Shown here: piece by piece, positions 36,626 to 45,307 of the stretch
How positions within the stretch are numbered: the stretch's first letter is position 1
How the letters are laid out: each line of letters opens with the position of its first letter
Source: Phycisphaeraceae bacterium
GTDB lineage: Bacteria; Planctomycetota; Phycisphaerae; Phycisphaerales; UBA1924
Reading direction: 5' to 3'
Assembly: GCA_026126305.1 (NCBI GenBank)
Contig: JAHCJI010000004.1
Span: forward strand, 1-64,000
Length of the DNA stretch: 64,000 nt
The notes under the pieces: model-generated
Databases searched by the model: none
The model's input: only the letters and a program-made list of their open reading frames with translations
What the model was told of the DNA's origin: nothing
Made by a program: the position numbers and the translations under genes

Positions 36626-37177
36626 ATGTCACGCATCGGCAAGAAGCCCGTTTCCGTGCCCAAGGGCGTCAAGGTAGGCGTCAACGGCCAGACCGTGCGC
36701 GTTGAAGGTTCCAAGGGAACGCTCACGCACGACGTACACCCCCTGGTGAGTGTGTCGTGGGATGAAGCAAGCCAGACGCTCACCTTCGGCGTGCCCCAGG
36801 GCAAAGAGGGCGACCGCCTTGCCAAGAGCCAGTGGGGCACCAGTCGCGCCATCGTGGCCAACAACATCCGTGGCGTCAGCCAGGGGTATACCAAGGTCCT
36901 GGAGGTCCAGGGCGTGGGCTACACCGCCACGGTGGACGGAAGCAGGTTGAAACTGGTGGTCGGCTTTGCCAACCCCATCTTCAAACCCATCCCGCAAGGT
37001 GTGGACGTGAAGGTTGAGAAGCACGTCGTCACCATCACCGGTTTCGATAAGCAAACCGTCGGACAATTCGCCGCCGAAGTCCGTGCGGTCCGCAAGCCCG
37101 AGCCCTACAATGGCAAGGGCATCAAGTACCGCGACGAGGTCATCATCCGCAAGGAAGGCAAGACCGCCGGTTCGTGA
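36626..37177 (+). CDS. rplF: 50S ribosomal protein L6
   Basis: A 183-residue L6: [21 protein letters not shown], second half VEGVGY-like block ([28 protein letters not shown], from about 92) and the C-terminal [41 protein letters not shown] precedes the ATG. Three tandem copies of TGCCCTCGG (37178-37204) directly follow the stop. Confidence 0.96.
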   Translation: MSRIGKKPVSVPKGVKVGVNGQTVRVEGSKGTLTHDVHPLVSVSWDEASQTLTFGVPQGKEGDRLAKSQWGTSRAIVANNIRGVSQGYTKVLEVQGVGYTATVDGSRLKLVVGFANPIFKPIPQGVDVKVEKHVVTITGFDKQTVGQFAAEVRAVRKPEPYNGKGIKYRDEVIIRKEGKTAGS

Positions 37178-37272
37178 TGCCCTCGGTGCCCTCGGTGCCC
37201 TCGGGGGCCGTGTACCCCGATGGCTGGTTCGTGTCGGATGTTCCACAGGATTCAGACGAGGTTCACATCGCT

Positions 37273-37635
37273 ATGGACAGGCAGAAAGCCAAGCAGACAC
37301 GTCGCACGCGACGCCGCATCGGCATCCGCAAGCGCGTCTCGGGTACCGGGGCGGTTCCTCGCCTGTGCGTCTACCGCTCGCTGCGGCATGTGTACGTTCA
37401 GGTGGTCAACGACTTGGATGGCACCACGCTGTGCGCCGCCTCGACGATGGATAAGGCCTACGAGGGCCAAGCCACAGGCAATGTCGAGGCCGCCAAGGCC
37501 GTGGGCAAGCTCATCGCCCAGCGGGCCAAAGAGAAGGGGATCGAGAAGGTGGTCTTCGATCGCGGTGGCTTCCGCTACCACGGTCGCGTCCAGGCGCTGG
37601 CCGATGCGGCCCGCGAAGGTGGTTTGAAGTTCTGA
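37273..37635 (+). CDS. rplR: 50S ribosomal protein L18
   Basis: A 120-residue L18, 5S rRNA-binding: [38 protein letters not shown] (from residue ~13), then [46 protein letters not shown] (from ~75). ATG 37273 gives the family length; the frame is open upstream to 37174, but that part is low-complexity, overlaps rplF and holds the tandem repeat. Confidence 0.94.
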   Translation: MDRQKAKQTRRTRRRIGIRKRVSGTGAVPRLCVYRSLRHVYVQVVNDLDGTTLCAASTMDKAYEGQATGNVEAAKAVGKLIAQRAKEKGIEKVVFDRGGFRYHGRVQALADAAREGGLKF

Positions 37636-37696
37636 AGGAATTCGGCGTGGGCCACCATCTGGTCCCACGACCGTTGGATAGGAAACGAGGGCTCTT

Positions 37697-38299
37697 ATGC
37701 CTGAGATGATCGACGAAGCCGGGCAAATCGAATCGACCACGGTCAACATCTATCGCACCGCGGCAACGGTCAAGGGTGGCCGGCGCTTCAGCTTCGGTGC
37801 GCTGGTGGTCGTGGGAGATCGCCAAGGCAAGGTAGGCTACGGCTATGCCAAGAGCAACGAAGTGCCCCAGGCCATCGAAAAGGCCCAACGCAAGGCCAAG
37901 CGCAGCATGGTCAGCGTGAAGCGGCTTGGGACCACCGTGCCCCACGAGGTCGAGAGCAAGTTCTCGGCTTCGAAGGTCCGGCTCATCCCTGCCACGCCAG
38001 GCACGGGCATCGTCGCCGGTGCAACGGTTCGGGCCGTGCTCGAAATGGCCGGGTACAACGACTGCGTCACGAAGAGTATCGGCTCGGGTAACCAGTTGAA
38101 CGTGGTCAAGGCAACCATCGAGGGACTCACCAAGATGCGGCTGGCCGAAGAGGTTGCCGCCCGGCGGGGCGTGCAGCTCGAACCCTCGGTGATCGAGCAG
38201 CGCATCGAGCGGGCCCGCGCCCTGACCGGCACGGGAATCGGTGCCAGCAGCAAGCCTCAGACCGCAACCCAGGACACCGACCAGGACGACAGCAACTGA
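37697..38299 (+). CDS. rpsE: 30S ribosomal protein S5
   Basis: A 200-residue S5: TAATVKGGRRFSFGALVVVGDRQGKVGYGYAKSNEVPQAI (from ~22), VRLIPATPGTGIVAGATVRAVLEMAGYNDCVTKSIGSGNQLNVVKATIEGL (from ~95). It has N- and C-terminal tails of ~20 and ~25 residues beyond the E. coli protein. S5 governs decoding accuracy. It is followed directly by rplO; rpmD (L30) is absent. Confidence 0.95.
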   Translation: MPEMIDEAGQIESTTVNIYRTAATVKGGRRFSFGALVVVGDRQGKVGYGYAKSNEVPQAIEKAQRKAKRSMVSVKRLGTTVPHEVESKFSASKVRLIPATPGTGIVAGATVRAVLEMAGYNDCVTKSIGSGNQLNVVKATIEGLTKMRLAEEVAARRGVQLEPSVIEQRIERARALTGTGIGASSKPQTATQDTDQDDSN

Positions 38300-38344
38300 T
38301 CTCGACGGGCCAAGGCTACGGGCCGGCCAGGGAGTTTTGACGCC

Positions 38345-38926
38345 ATGATGATCCACGAGATCACTTCTCAAGCCGGTCGCTACAAGCAACGCAAGCGTGT
38401 AGGCCGCGGCCCGGGCAGCGGTGGCAAGCGCGCCGGCCGGGGCCAGAAGGGTGCTGGCAGCCGCAAGGGCCACTCCACGCTCCACCAGTTCGAGGGTGGC
38501 CAGATGCCCATGTTCCGTACGATGCCAAAGTTCGGGTTCACGAACGTCAAGTTCAAGACCCTCTTCTGGATCGTCAACATCAAGGACATCGCCGAGCATC
38601 CCAACTTCAAGGGCGGCGGAACGGTCGATCCGCAAACGCTGATCGACGCGGGCCTCATCCGCGACACCAGCCGTGACGTGAAGATCTTGGGCAACGTGCC
38701 CGAAGGCGGCCTGAAGGCAAGCTTGCAGGTCCATGTGAACCGCGTCAGCGGCCCCGCCCGGAAGATCATCCAGGATGCCGGCGGCAGCGTGACCGAGACC
38801 GGTACCCGCCGAGATCGCATCCGCGGCGTGGACCGCAACAGCGACGACAAGACTCCCAAGAACCTCACCAAGAAGCGCTGGCGACCGAATCTCGAACGCC
38901 GGCAGGCGGCCAAGAACAAGAAGTAA
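38345..38926 (+). CDS. rplO: 50S ribosomal protein L15
   Basis: A 193-residue L15, longer than the ~145 usual. The N-terminal RVGRGPGSGGKRAGRGQKGAGSRKGHSTLHQFEGGQMPMFRTMPKFGF (begins at ~19) is diagnostic; the C-terminal fold contains VKILGNVPEGGLKASLQVHVNRVSGPARKIIQDAGGSV (begins ~115). About 45 basic residues are added at the end. Two ATGs in tandem (38345, 38348) could serve as starts; GGGAG is just upstream. Confidence 0.94.
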   Translation: MMIHEITSQAGRYKQRKRVGRGPGSGGKRAGRGQKGAGSRKGHSTLHQFEGGQMPMFRTMPKFGFTNVKFKTLFWIVNIKDIAEHPNFKGGGTVDPQTLIDAGLIRDTSRDVKILGNVPEGGLKASLQVHVNRVSGPARKIIQDAGGSVTETGTRRDRIRGVDRNSDDKTPKNLTKKRWRPNLERRQAAKNKK

Positions 38927-39004
38927 CGCCTCGGGCCGTCCCCTCTGGCCGGCCTCAGTGGTCGGCAAGCACGGGGGCTCAGGCCGAGTGTCGGCGGAGG
39001 ATCG

Positions 39005-40411
39005 ATGATCCAGGCCCTGCTCAACGTGTTCCGAATCCCTGAGCTGCGAACCAAGGTGCTCTTCACCCTGGCCATGCTCGCGGTCTATCGCATCGGTTTC
39101 TGGATCCCCCTGCCGGGCGTGAATCAGGGGGCCCTCAAGCAATACTTCGAGCTCCAGCAGGAAACCGGCGGCGCGGGTGGCCGCCTCATGAACTATGTTT
39201 CGGTCTTCAGCGGCGGATCGATGTCCCAGTCGACGATTTTCGGTCTGGGCATTATGCCGTACATCTCTGCGGCCATTATCTTCCAGTTGCTGGCCGCCGT
39301 GCTGCCAAGTCTGAAGGCCCTGCGCGAGGAGGGGCCCACAGGCCAACAGAAGATCCAGGAATGGACGCGCTACGCGACGGTGGGCCTGTGCGTTGTCCAA
39401 GCCATCGGCTGGCTGTACTACATCTCGCACCAGGGTGCCGGCGCGGGCGAGTCGATGGTCTACCCGCAGTGGCGCGTGAGCCCGCTGTGGTGGGTCATGG
39501 GCGTGACCGTTTTGACTGCGGGCACGATGTTCCTTGTCTGGCTGGGAGAGCAGATCGACCGCCACGGCATCGGCAACGGAATGTCCATGATCATCATGGC
39601 TGGCATCCTCGCGGGCATGCCCACGGCCGTCGGTTGGGTCGTGTCCAACTTCAACCCGACACAGCCCGAGGGGCTGAACTGGATGAGCATCATCCTGCTG
39701 GCGGGCGGCTTCGTAGCCGTCGTCGCGGGCTCGGTGCTCATGACTGTGGCCCAGCGGCGCATCCCGATCCAGCAGGCCAAGCACACCCGGGGCCGACGCA
39801 CCTACGGCGGGCAGCGCAGTTACCTGCCCCTGCGCGTCAACCACGGCGGTGTCATGCCCATTATCTTCGCCAGCTCGCTGATGATTTTTCCATCGGTCAT
39901 ATTCAGCGGCATCGCCGAGGCCAGCCAACAGACCGGCGGGTTCCTGCATACCGCCTCGACCTGGGTGGCCGACGCTCTGAACTACGGGCAGTTCCCATAC
40001 ATCATGCTGCACGTGGCCATGGTGTACTTCTTCAGCTATTTCTGGATCACCATCCAGTTCAACCCCGAGGACATCAGCAAGCAAATGCGCGACCACGGCT
40101 CGTTCATCCCGGGCCTGCGCCCGGGCCCGCGAACCGCCGAGTACCTTGAGGCCGTCATGGAGCGTCTCACGTACGTGGGCGGAGCCTTTTTGGCCGTCAT
40201 CGCGGTCTTGCCCATGCTGGTCTCCAGCGCCATGGGCGTGCCCTTCCACGTCACACAGTTCCTGGGAGGCACCGGGCTGCTGATCGTTGTCGCAGTCATC
40301 CTCGACTTCGTCCAGCGTATCGAAGCCAACCTGCTCATGCGCAACTATGCGGGCTTCCTCGGTGGCGAAGACGGAACGGGCAAAGGGCCCAAGCTCCGCG
40401 GGCCAAGGTGA
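39005..40411 (+). CDS. secY: Preprotein translocase subunit SecY
   Basis: A 468-residue channel subunit with ten membrane helices. Recognised by the first helix KVLFTLAMLAVYRIGFWIPLPG, the FGLGIMPYISAAIIFQLLAAVLPSLKALREEGPTGQQKIQEWTRYAT block (from ~80), the long C5 loop GRRTYGGQRSYLPLRVNHGGVMPIIFASSLMIFPS (from ~262) and the cytoplasmic PEDISKQMRDHGSFIPGLRPGPRTAEYL (from ~355). Normal position in the spc operon. The stop overlaps map (GTGA). Confidence 0.97.
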   Translation: MIQALLNVFRIPELRTKVLFTLAMLAVYRIGFWIPLPGVNQGALKQYFELQQETGGAGGRLMNYVSVFSGGSMSQSTIFGLGIMPYISAAIIFQLLAAVLPSLKALREEGPTGQQKIQEWTRYATVGLCVVQAIGWLYYISHQGAGAGESMVYPQWRVSPLWWVMGVTVLTAGTMFLVWLGEQIDRHGIGNGMSMIIMAGILAGMPTAVGWVVSNFNPTQPEGLNWMSIILLAGGFVAVVAGSVLMTVAQRRIPIQQAKHTRGRRTYGGQRSYLPLRVNHGGVMPIIFASSLMIFPSVIFSGIAEASQQTGGFLHTASTWVADALNYGQFPYIMLHVAMVYFFSYFWITIQFNPEDISKQMRDHGSFIPGLRPGPRTAEYLEAVMERLTYVGGAFLAVIAVLPMLVSSAMGVPFHVTQFLGGTGLLIVVAVILDFVQRIEANLLMRNYAGFLGGEDGTGKGPKLRGPR

Positions 40412-41256
40412 TCGGGTCGCGTTCGCAGCTCCGCGGACCACAGTTGTACAGCGAGAACGATGCCGCCGCGCTCTCGGGCGCGGCTTTGCTTGCCATGCGG
40501 GTCCTCGAAGAGGCCCTGGAGCTGGTGCGTCCCGGCATCTTGCCCGTGGACATTGCAGTGCTGTGTTCGCGACGCATCCGCGACCATGCTGCAAGCCCCA
40601 TCATGGCCGATATGACCAATGCGATCGGGTCTCGTTTTGGCCATGCCTGTGCCATCAGTATCGATGACGTGGTGGCCCATGCCAGACCGACCAATCAACC
40701 GCTGCGTCATGGACAACTGGTGACGGTCGACTTGATGCTCGAGATCGATGGGTGGCACGCCGACGTGGCCGAGTCGGTGGTTGTCGGTGGTGGGGGGCAC
40801 CCGTTGCTGGACGCACAGGACACCGTTTGGCGGGCTGGTTTGGAGGCACTCCAGCCGGGTAAGGCATGGTCCGATGTCGCCCGGGCCATGGACCTGGCTG
40901 CTCAGGGCGTAGGGGTTCGGCTCGTCCAAGGGCTGTCGGGCCACGGCATCGGGTTGGCTCCGCACGAGCGTCCGGTCTTGCCGTTGGTTCCCAAGCGATC
41001 GGACCCGCCTGCGGTCCTGCATCCAGGCATGGTGGTGACCCTCGAGCCCGCGATTACTTCGGGCGTGGGTGAGGTTGAAGATTCGGAAGATGGTTGGGCA
41101 ATCTCGACTTGTGACGGGGCCCCCGCTGTGACCCGTGAACGCATGATTTTTGTGGAATCTGATGGAATTCGCGTGCTCGGGCGATCCGGCCTGGATGACA
41201 GCGAGACGGCAGCGGGATACAATCCCCTTCGCACCGGACAGGGTTCCGGCGTGTGA
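40408..41256 (+). CDS. map: Type I methionine aminopeptidase
   Basis: A 282-residue enzyme removing the initiator Met. The dinuclear metal ligands of the family are visible: Asp in TVDLML and Asp in HADVAE, His in [11 protein letters not shown], Glu in TLEPAI and Glu in TRERMI. The substrate-site His is in [11 protein letters not shown]-terminal ~20-residue tail is extra. GTG 40408 overlaps the secY stop, matching the common secY-(adk)-map order; adk is missing here. Confidence 0.93.
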   Translation: MIGSRSQLRGPQLYSENDAAALSGAALLAMRVLEEALELVRPGILPVDIAVLCSRRIRDHAASPIMADMTNAIGSRFGHACAISIDDVVAHARPTNQPLRHGQLVTVDLMLEIDGWHADVAESVVVGGGGHPLLDAQDTVWRAGLEALQPGKAWSDVARAMDLAAQGVGVRLVQGLSGHGIGLAPHERPVLPLVPKRSDPPAVLHPGMVVTLEPAITSGVGEVEDSEDGWAISTCDGAPAVTRERMIFVESDGIRVLGRSGLDDSETAAGYNPLRTGQGSGV

Positions 41257-41296
41257 TGGTATCGATCCCGGCTTGCGGGCAGATGCGAGGTGGCAG

Positions 41297-41413
41297 ATGA
41301 AGGTGAAGGCAAGTGTCAAGAGGCGGTCAAAGGACTGCCAGATCGTGCGCCGCCGCGGCCGGGTGTACGTCATCAACAAGAAGAATCCCCGCTTCAAGCA
41401 ACGTCAGGGTTGA
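41297..41413 (+). CDS. rpmJ: 50S ribosomal protein L36 without zinc ligands
   Basis: A 38-residue L36: [20 protein letters not shown] start and NPRFKQRQG end. Its usual zinc ligands at positions 11, 14, 27 and 33 (Cys, Cys, Cys, His) are Ser, Cys, Asn and Phe, so zinc binding is lost, as in S14 of the same operon. Size and position (after map, before rpsM) are normal; infA is absent. Confidence 0.95.
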   Translation: MKVKASVKRRSKDCQIVRRRGRVYVINKKNPRFKQRQG

Positions 41414-41458
41414 CTGGAAGAGTGGTTTTCCTGATGGCCAAGGGCCTGGGAGCAGCGT

Positions 41459-41836
41459 GTGCCTCGTATCGCCGGTATTGACATTCCCGATCGCAAGAAG
41501 ATCTACTACGCCTTGCAGTACGTGCATGGGATCGGCCCGAAGTACGCGGGTGACATCCTGGCCCAGGCGCAGATCGACCCGAACCGTCGTGCCAACGACC
41601 TGACCGAACAGGAAGTCGCCCAGATCGGTGCGATCATCGACGGGAACTATCTGGTCGAGGGTGCCCTGAGGCGTCAGGTGAGCCAGAACATCCAACGCCT
41701 CAAGGACACCCGCAGCTACCGGGGTGAGCGGCACCGTCGCGGCTTGCCCGTCCGGGGCCAGCGGACACGGTGCAACGCACGCACCCGCAAGGGACGAAAG
41801 AAGACCGTCGCCGGCAAGAAGGGCGTCAAGGGCTAA
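41459..41836 (+). CDS. rpsM: 30S ribosomal protein S13
   Basis: A 125-residue S13: PRIAGIDIPDRKKIYYALQYVHGIG, LRRQVSQNIQRLKDTRSYRGERHRRGLPVRGQRTRCNARTRKG (from ~69). It contacts the P-site tRNA and S19. GTG 41459 is the start, with GGGAG six bases upstream; no ATG fits the conserved N-terminus. Confidence 0.95.
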   Translation: MPRIAGIDIPDRKKIYYALQYVHGIGPKYAGDILAQAQIDPNRRANDLTEQEVAQIGAIIDGNYLVEGALRRQVSQNIQRLKDTRSYRGERHRRGLPVRGQRTRCNARTRKGRKKTVAGKKGVKG

Positions 41837-41943
41837 TCGGCCGAGGCATCGGGCATCGGGCATCAGGCAGGACATGGATTCGCGAGCTTCCAGCCCGGCA
41901 CACGCCGGGAACCGCAAGTGGAAGCAGATGGAGCGAAGACTCG

Positions 41944-42321
41944 ATGGCGAAAAAGACCAAGAAGGTTCGCAAGAATGTGGTCCGCGGCATTATCCACGTG
42001 AAGGCCACGGGCAACAACACCATGGTCACCATCACCGATACCAACGGCGAAACACTCGCATGGGATTCGGCTGGAACCATCGGCTTCAAGGGTGCCCGCA
42101 AGGCTACGCCCTTTGCGGCTACCCGAGCCGGGGAGAGCGTGGGCCATAAGGTCCGCAAGATGGGCATGACCGAGGCCGAGGTTCGAATCCGCGGCACCGG
42201 CGGCGGACGCGAGGCGGCCGTCAACGGCGTGGTATCCACGGGCATCCGCGTCACCGCCATCGAGGACCACACGCCCGTGCCCCACAACGGCTGCCGTCCG
42301 CGTAAGAAGCGCCGCGTCTAG
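41944..42321 (+). CDS. rpsK: 30S ribosomal protein S11
   Basis: A 125-residue S11: NVVRGIIHVKATGNNTMVTITDTNGETLAWDSAG (from 11), GFKGARKATPFAATRAGESVGHKVRKMGM, and the C-terminal TPVPHNGCRPRKKRRV. Part of the platform of the small subunit. Followed by rpoA with no rpsD between them, unlike the common alpha operon order. Confidence 0.95.
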   Translation: MAKKTKKVRKNVVRGIIHVKATGNNTMVTITDTNGETLAWDSAGTIGFKGARKATPFAATRAGESVGHKVRKMGMTEAEVRIRGTGGGREAAVNGVVSTGIRVTAIEDHTPVPHNGCRPRKKRRV

Positions 42322-42499
42322 CCGATCGAGTCGAACTGTACCGGACTTGGGCTTGCCAGCCTGATGCCGGCTTGTTTCATACATCGCCGCGGACAGCAGG
42401 AGCGTCCTGGCCCCAGGCCGGTGTCGCCGGACGCATCCGAGAGCCTCGGCGTGGGCCCCAACCGCCTTGCACCGGCCAATTTCAGAAAGAGGTACTCCC

Positions 42500-43510
42500 A
42501 TGCGCGTTCGCTGGCGTGGTCTCGAACTTCCCAACCGCGTGGTGTCCGATCCCAAGTTCAACAACACAACCTTTGGTCGCTTCATGGTCGAGCCCTTCGA
42601 GCGTGGCTTCGGAACGACCATCGGCAACAGCCTGCGTCGGATCCTGCTGAGCAGCATCGAGGGGGCGGCGGTGACGGCCGTCAAGATCAAGGGCGCTAGC
42701 CACGAGTTCACGACCCTGCCGGGCGTGCTCGAAGACGCCACCGAGATCCTTCTGAATGTCAAGAACCTTGTCCTGCGACTTGAGGGCGATGAGCCCCGCG
42801 TTATGCACCTGGCGGCGCAGGGCCCCGGTGAAGTGACGGCCGATCTGATCGAGGCCGACACCAACATCACCATTGTCAACAAGGACCTGGTGCTGTGCAC
42901 GCTGACCAGCGAGGTCGATTTCGAGATGGAGCTGCACGTCTCCAAGGGCCGTGGGTACGTGCCCGCTTCGGAGCATCTCTCGCGTCGCGATGAGCAGGAT
43001 ATCGGGCTCATCGCCGTCGATTCGATCTTCAGCCCGGTCCACCGTGTTCGGTACCACGTGGAGGACACGCGCGTCGGTCAGCGGACGAACTACGACAAGC
43101 TCTCGATGGACATCTGGACCGACGGAACCATCACCCCGGAGATGGCCTTAGTCGAGGCGGGCAAGATCCTCCGCAAGCACCTCAACCCATTCGTGCAGTA
43201 CTTCGAGTTGGGCCAGGATCGTGTCAGCGAGGAGGCCGCCGCCGCCGCGGGCGTCGACGAGGGGCTCATCCGCAAGCTCAACCTGCCCATCAGCGAACTC
43301 GAACTGAGCGTCCGAGCCAGCAACTGCCTCGAGAGCGCCCGTCTTTACACCGTCGGCCAGGTCATCATGCAGACCGAGGCCGAGCTGCTCAAGCTCCGAT
43401 CTTTCGGCCGGACGAGCCTGCGCGAGGTCAAGAAGAAGCTCACCGAGATGGGCTTGGAGTTGGGCATGGACCTGCCCGAGAGTTATCAGCCCGAGGTTGT
43501 CCAACTGTAA
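42500..43510 (+). CDS. rpoA: RNA polymerase alpha subunit
   Basis: A 336-residue alpha subunit. N-terminal dimerisation domain: VEPFERGFGTTIGNSLRRILLSSIEGAAVTAVKIKGASHEFTTLPGVLEDATEILLNVK (from ~29) and DNGF-type block DEQDIGLIAVDSIFSPVHRVRYHVEDTRVGQRTNYDKLSMDIWTDGTITPEMA (from ~165). The C-terminal domain shows ELELSVRASNCLESARLYTVGQV and FGRTSLREVKKKLTEMGLELGM. AGAAAGAGG lies seven bases before the ATG. Confidence 0.97.
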   Translation: MRVRWRGLELPNRVVSDPKFNNTTFGRFMVEPFERGFGTTIGNSLRRILLSSIEGAAVTAVKIKGASHEFTTLPGVLEDATEILLNVKNLVLRLEGDEPRVMHLAAQGPGEVTADLIEADTNITIVNKDLVLCTLTSEVDFEMELHVSKGRGYVPASEHLSRRDEQDIGLIAVDSIFSPVHRVRYHVEDTRVGQRTNYDKLSMDIWTDGTITPEMALVEAGKILRKHLNPFVQYFELGQDRVSEEAAAAAGVDEGLIRKLNLPISELELSVRASNCLESARLYTVGQVIMQTEAELLKLRSFGRTSLREVKKKLTEMGLELGMDLPESYQPEVVQL

Positions 43511-43597
43511 CAGGCCTATTATCCCAACCCACTCCATCCAAGATGGTTGTGGGAATGACAGTTAGGTATTTATTCGGTATTCGGAAGGATTTCTCCC

Positions 43598-44245
43598 ATG
43601 CGTCACCGCAAAGCGGGCTACAAACTGGGCCGGACAAGCACCCATCGCCAGGCGATGCTTCGCAACATGGCCGCCTCTCTCTTCGAGCACGGTCAGATCG
43701 TGACCAGCGTGCCGAAGGCCAAGGCCCTCCAGCCTTTCGTTGAGAAGATCATCACCAAGGCCAAGAAGGGCGATCTGCACAGCCGTCGGCAGGTTATCGC
43801 CATGCTCGGCCGAGACCGCAGGGCCTTCGAGTGGCTCTATGTTCCCAAGGGTGCCGACGAGCAGGAGCGTGGGCGAGTCAATGGCATGCGCGAACGGGCG
43901 GAAAAGTTCTTTGACGTGCCCAGCAGCGAAGAGGTCGAACGGAATCGCTACGGCGAGCTGCGCAAGGCCCCGCGTTTGGTCCGGCACATCTTCGAGAACG
44001 TCGGCCCGCGTTTCGCCGATCGCCAAGGTGGCTACACACGCATCGTCCGCATCGGCTATCACCGACTTGGCGACGCCACCGAGATGTGCGTGATCCAGTT
44101 CGTGGGTGCCGAGGAAGGCCCTGAGATTGGCGGGAACCCAAGCCGCCGGCGCCGTCAGGCCGATCGCCGCAGCGCCTTCAACGCGAAGCTCCGCAAGGAG
44201 CGCGAATCGGGTGAAAAGTCAGCGGTTTCCGATTCCGCGGAGTGA
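43598..44245 (+). CDS. rplQ: 50S ribosomal protein L17, enlarged
   Basis: A 215-residue L17; ~120 is usual. The N-terminal RKAGYKLGRTSTHRQAMLRNMAASLFEHGQIVTSVPKAKALQPFVEKIITKAKKG (from 4) is typical, as is RLVRHIFENVGPRFADRQGGYTRIVRIGYHRLGDATEMCVIQFVG (from ~128). Between them are ~50 extra residues (GRDRRAFEWLYVPKGADEQERG and following), and a basic ~40-residue C-terminal tail is added. It closes the ribosomal supercluster. Confidence 0.94.
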   Translation: MRHRKAGYKLGRTSTHRQAMLRNMAASLFEHGQIVTSVPKAKALQPFVEKIITKAKKGDLHSRRQVIAMLGRDRRAFEWLYVPKGADEQERGRVNGMRERAEKFFDVPSSEEVERNRYGELRKAPRLVRHIFENVGPRFADRQGGYTRIVRIGYHRLGDATEMCVIQFVGAEEGPEIGGNPSRRRRQADRRSAFNAKLRKERESGEKSAVSDSAE

Positions 44246-44270
44246 GCCACTCGCAACAAGCACGAAGAAG

Positions 44271-44296
44271 CCGTGGGGTTTGTCCCACGGTTTTTT
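44271..44296 (+). terminator. Intrinsic terminator after rplQ
   Basis: CCGTGGG (44271-44277) and CCCACGG (44284-44290) form a seven-base-pair stem with a six-base loop, followed at once by six T (44291-44296). It lies 25 bases after the rplQ stop and ends the ribosomal operon. The T run abuts the stop codon of the convergent SDR gene. Confidence 0.88.
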
Positions 44297-45057
44297 CATG
44301 CCAACCAGCGCCCGCCATCGAGACGGACGACCTCACCAGTGACGTAAGGCATGTCGAGCGCGAGAGCGGCCGCCAGTCGTGCGGCGTCGTGTGGCGTGCC
44401 GGTACGTCGCAGGGGCACGCGATTGAGGTAGGCTTGCTGCGATGCCTCGTCGCTCTCGTAGCCCGATTCGGGCCAGGCGACAACTCCCGGGGCGATGCCA
44501 ACGGCCCGTGCGTTTGGTGCCAACTCCCTGGCAAGAACGCGCACCAGTTCGATCAGCGCCGCCTTGGACATGCCGTAGGCCGAGAATCCGACGCGCGGTC
44601 GACCCATCGCGTGCATGTCGCCCATCGCCACGACACATCCGCCACCTTCGAGCGGCGAGCGAGTCAGCAAGGGCGCCAGCGCGGCGGAGATCAGAAGCGG
44701 GCTGGCGGCATTGATCGCGTACAGGTCTCGCACTGTTTCCCATGGCAAGGGCATATCGAATGGTGTCGGAAAATACGCCGATGCGTTGTGAACCAGCACG
44801 TCCAACCTGCCGGCATCGCTCGCGGCGTTGGCACACGCACGCGCCGCCGCGTCTGGGTCGGCCAAGTCGCACCGTACGGTGCGCACGCGTGTTCCGTGGC
44901 TTTGTCCAAGCCTTTGGGCCATTGCTTGGGCCTGGTCAGCGCTGGTCCGGTATGTGATGATGAGATCGAACCCGCGACGGGCGAACTCTTGCCCGATCGC
45001 AGCTCCAACTCGTCTGGCGCCGCCAGTAATCAATGCGATGGGCCGCGAGTCAGTCAT
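44296..45057 (-). CDS. SDR oxidoreductase, pteridine reductase-like
   Basis: A 253-residue short-chain dehydrogenase. The coenzyme motif is TGGARRVG, the TGxxxRxG form typical of pteridine reductase PTR1 and FolM (dihydromonapterin/dihydrofolate reductase) and suited to NADPH. The catalytic Tyr-x-x-x-Lys is YGMSK (~165), with the preceding active-site Asp/Ser region CVVAMGDMHA and the C-terminal YVTGEVVRLDGGRWL. A role in reduced-pterin or folate supply is inferred. ATG 45057 starts the Rossmann fold eight residues in and overlaps the preceding small gene by eight bases; it is the last gene of the sigma-factor operon. Confidence 0.82.
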   Translation of the reverse strand: MTDSRPIALITGGARRVGAAIGQEFARRGFDLIITYRTSADQAQAMAQRLGQSHGTRVRTVRCDLADPDAAARACANAASDAGRLDVLVHNASAYFPTPFDMPLPWETVRDLYAINAASPLLISAALAPLLTRSPLEGGGCVVAMGDMHAMGRPRVGFSAYGMSKAALIELVRVLARELAPNARAVGIAPGVVAWPESGYESDEASQQAYLNRVPLRRTGTPHDAARLAAALALDMPYVTGEVVRLDGGRWLA

Positions 45058-45307
45058 CGTCGGCTCCGTCGTCACCCAGGATCTGACCCGCGCTGGGTTC
45101 GGGCTTGGCACGTCGCCCGGCTTCGGCCCAGGCGTCGACGTACATGGTCTTGCCGGGGGTCTTGGATCGACGCGAGCGGCGGATACTGTTGAGCACCAGC
45201 AAGCCGACCATGAGCACGATGGCGCCCAAGGCCATTCCGAGCAGTGCAAGCCACAGGCGTGCCACGGGCACGGCCGAAGGGCTTGTCTGGGTCAGGACTT
45301 CGATCAC
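45050..45307 (-). CDS. Small single-helix membrane protein
   Basis: An 85-residue protein with one membrane helix (ARLWLALLGMALGAIVLMVGLLVL, about 16-40) and a basic then acidic cytoplasmic tail (SIRRSRRSKTPGKTMYVD ... GDDGADDD). The GTG start (45307) overlaps the upstream stop (GTGA) and the stop overlaps the SDR start, so it is translated as part of the operon. No family recognised. Confidence 0.6.
   Translation of the reverse strand: MIEVLTQTSPSAVPVARLWLALLGMALGAIVLMVGLLVLNSIRRSRRSKTPGKTMYVDAWAEAGRRAKPEPSAGQILGDDGADDD

Noticed and set aside
37178..37204. Three tandem copies of TGCCCTCGG after rplF as a repeat element
   Set aside because: Only three 9-base units and no similarity elsewhere seen; probably slippage in a GC-rich spacer, so not listed as a mobile or CRISPR repeat.
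37511..40594. Very long antisense open frame (over 1000 codons) across rpsE, rplO and secY
   Set aside because: It is the mirror of well-recognised genes; high GC leaves antisense frames open. The translation is His/Asp/Arg-rich without any domain.
44242..45192. Plus-strand frame continuing after the rplQ terminator
   Set aside because: It mirrors the SDR gene on the minus strand, whose coenzyme and YxxxK motifs are clear; the plus frame has no family features.
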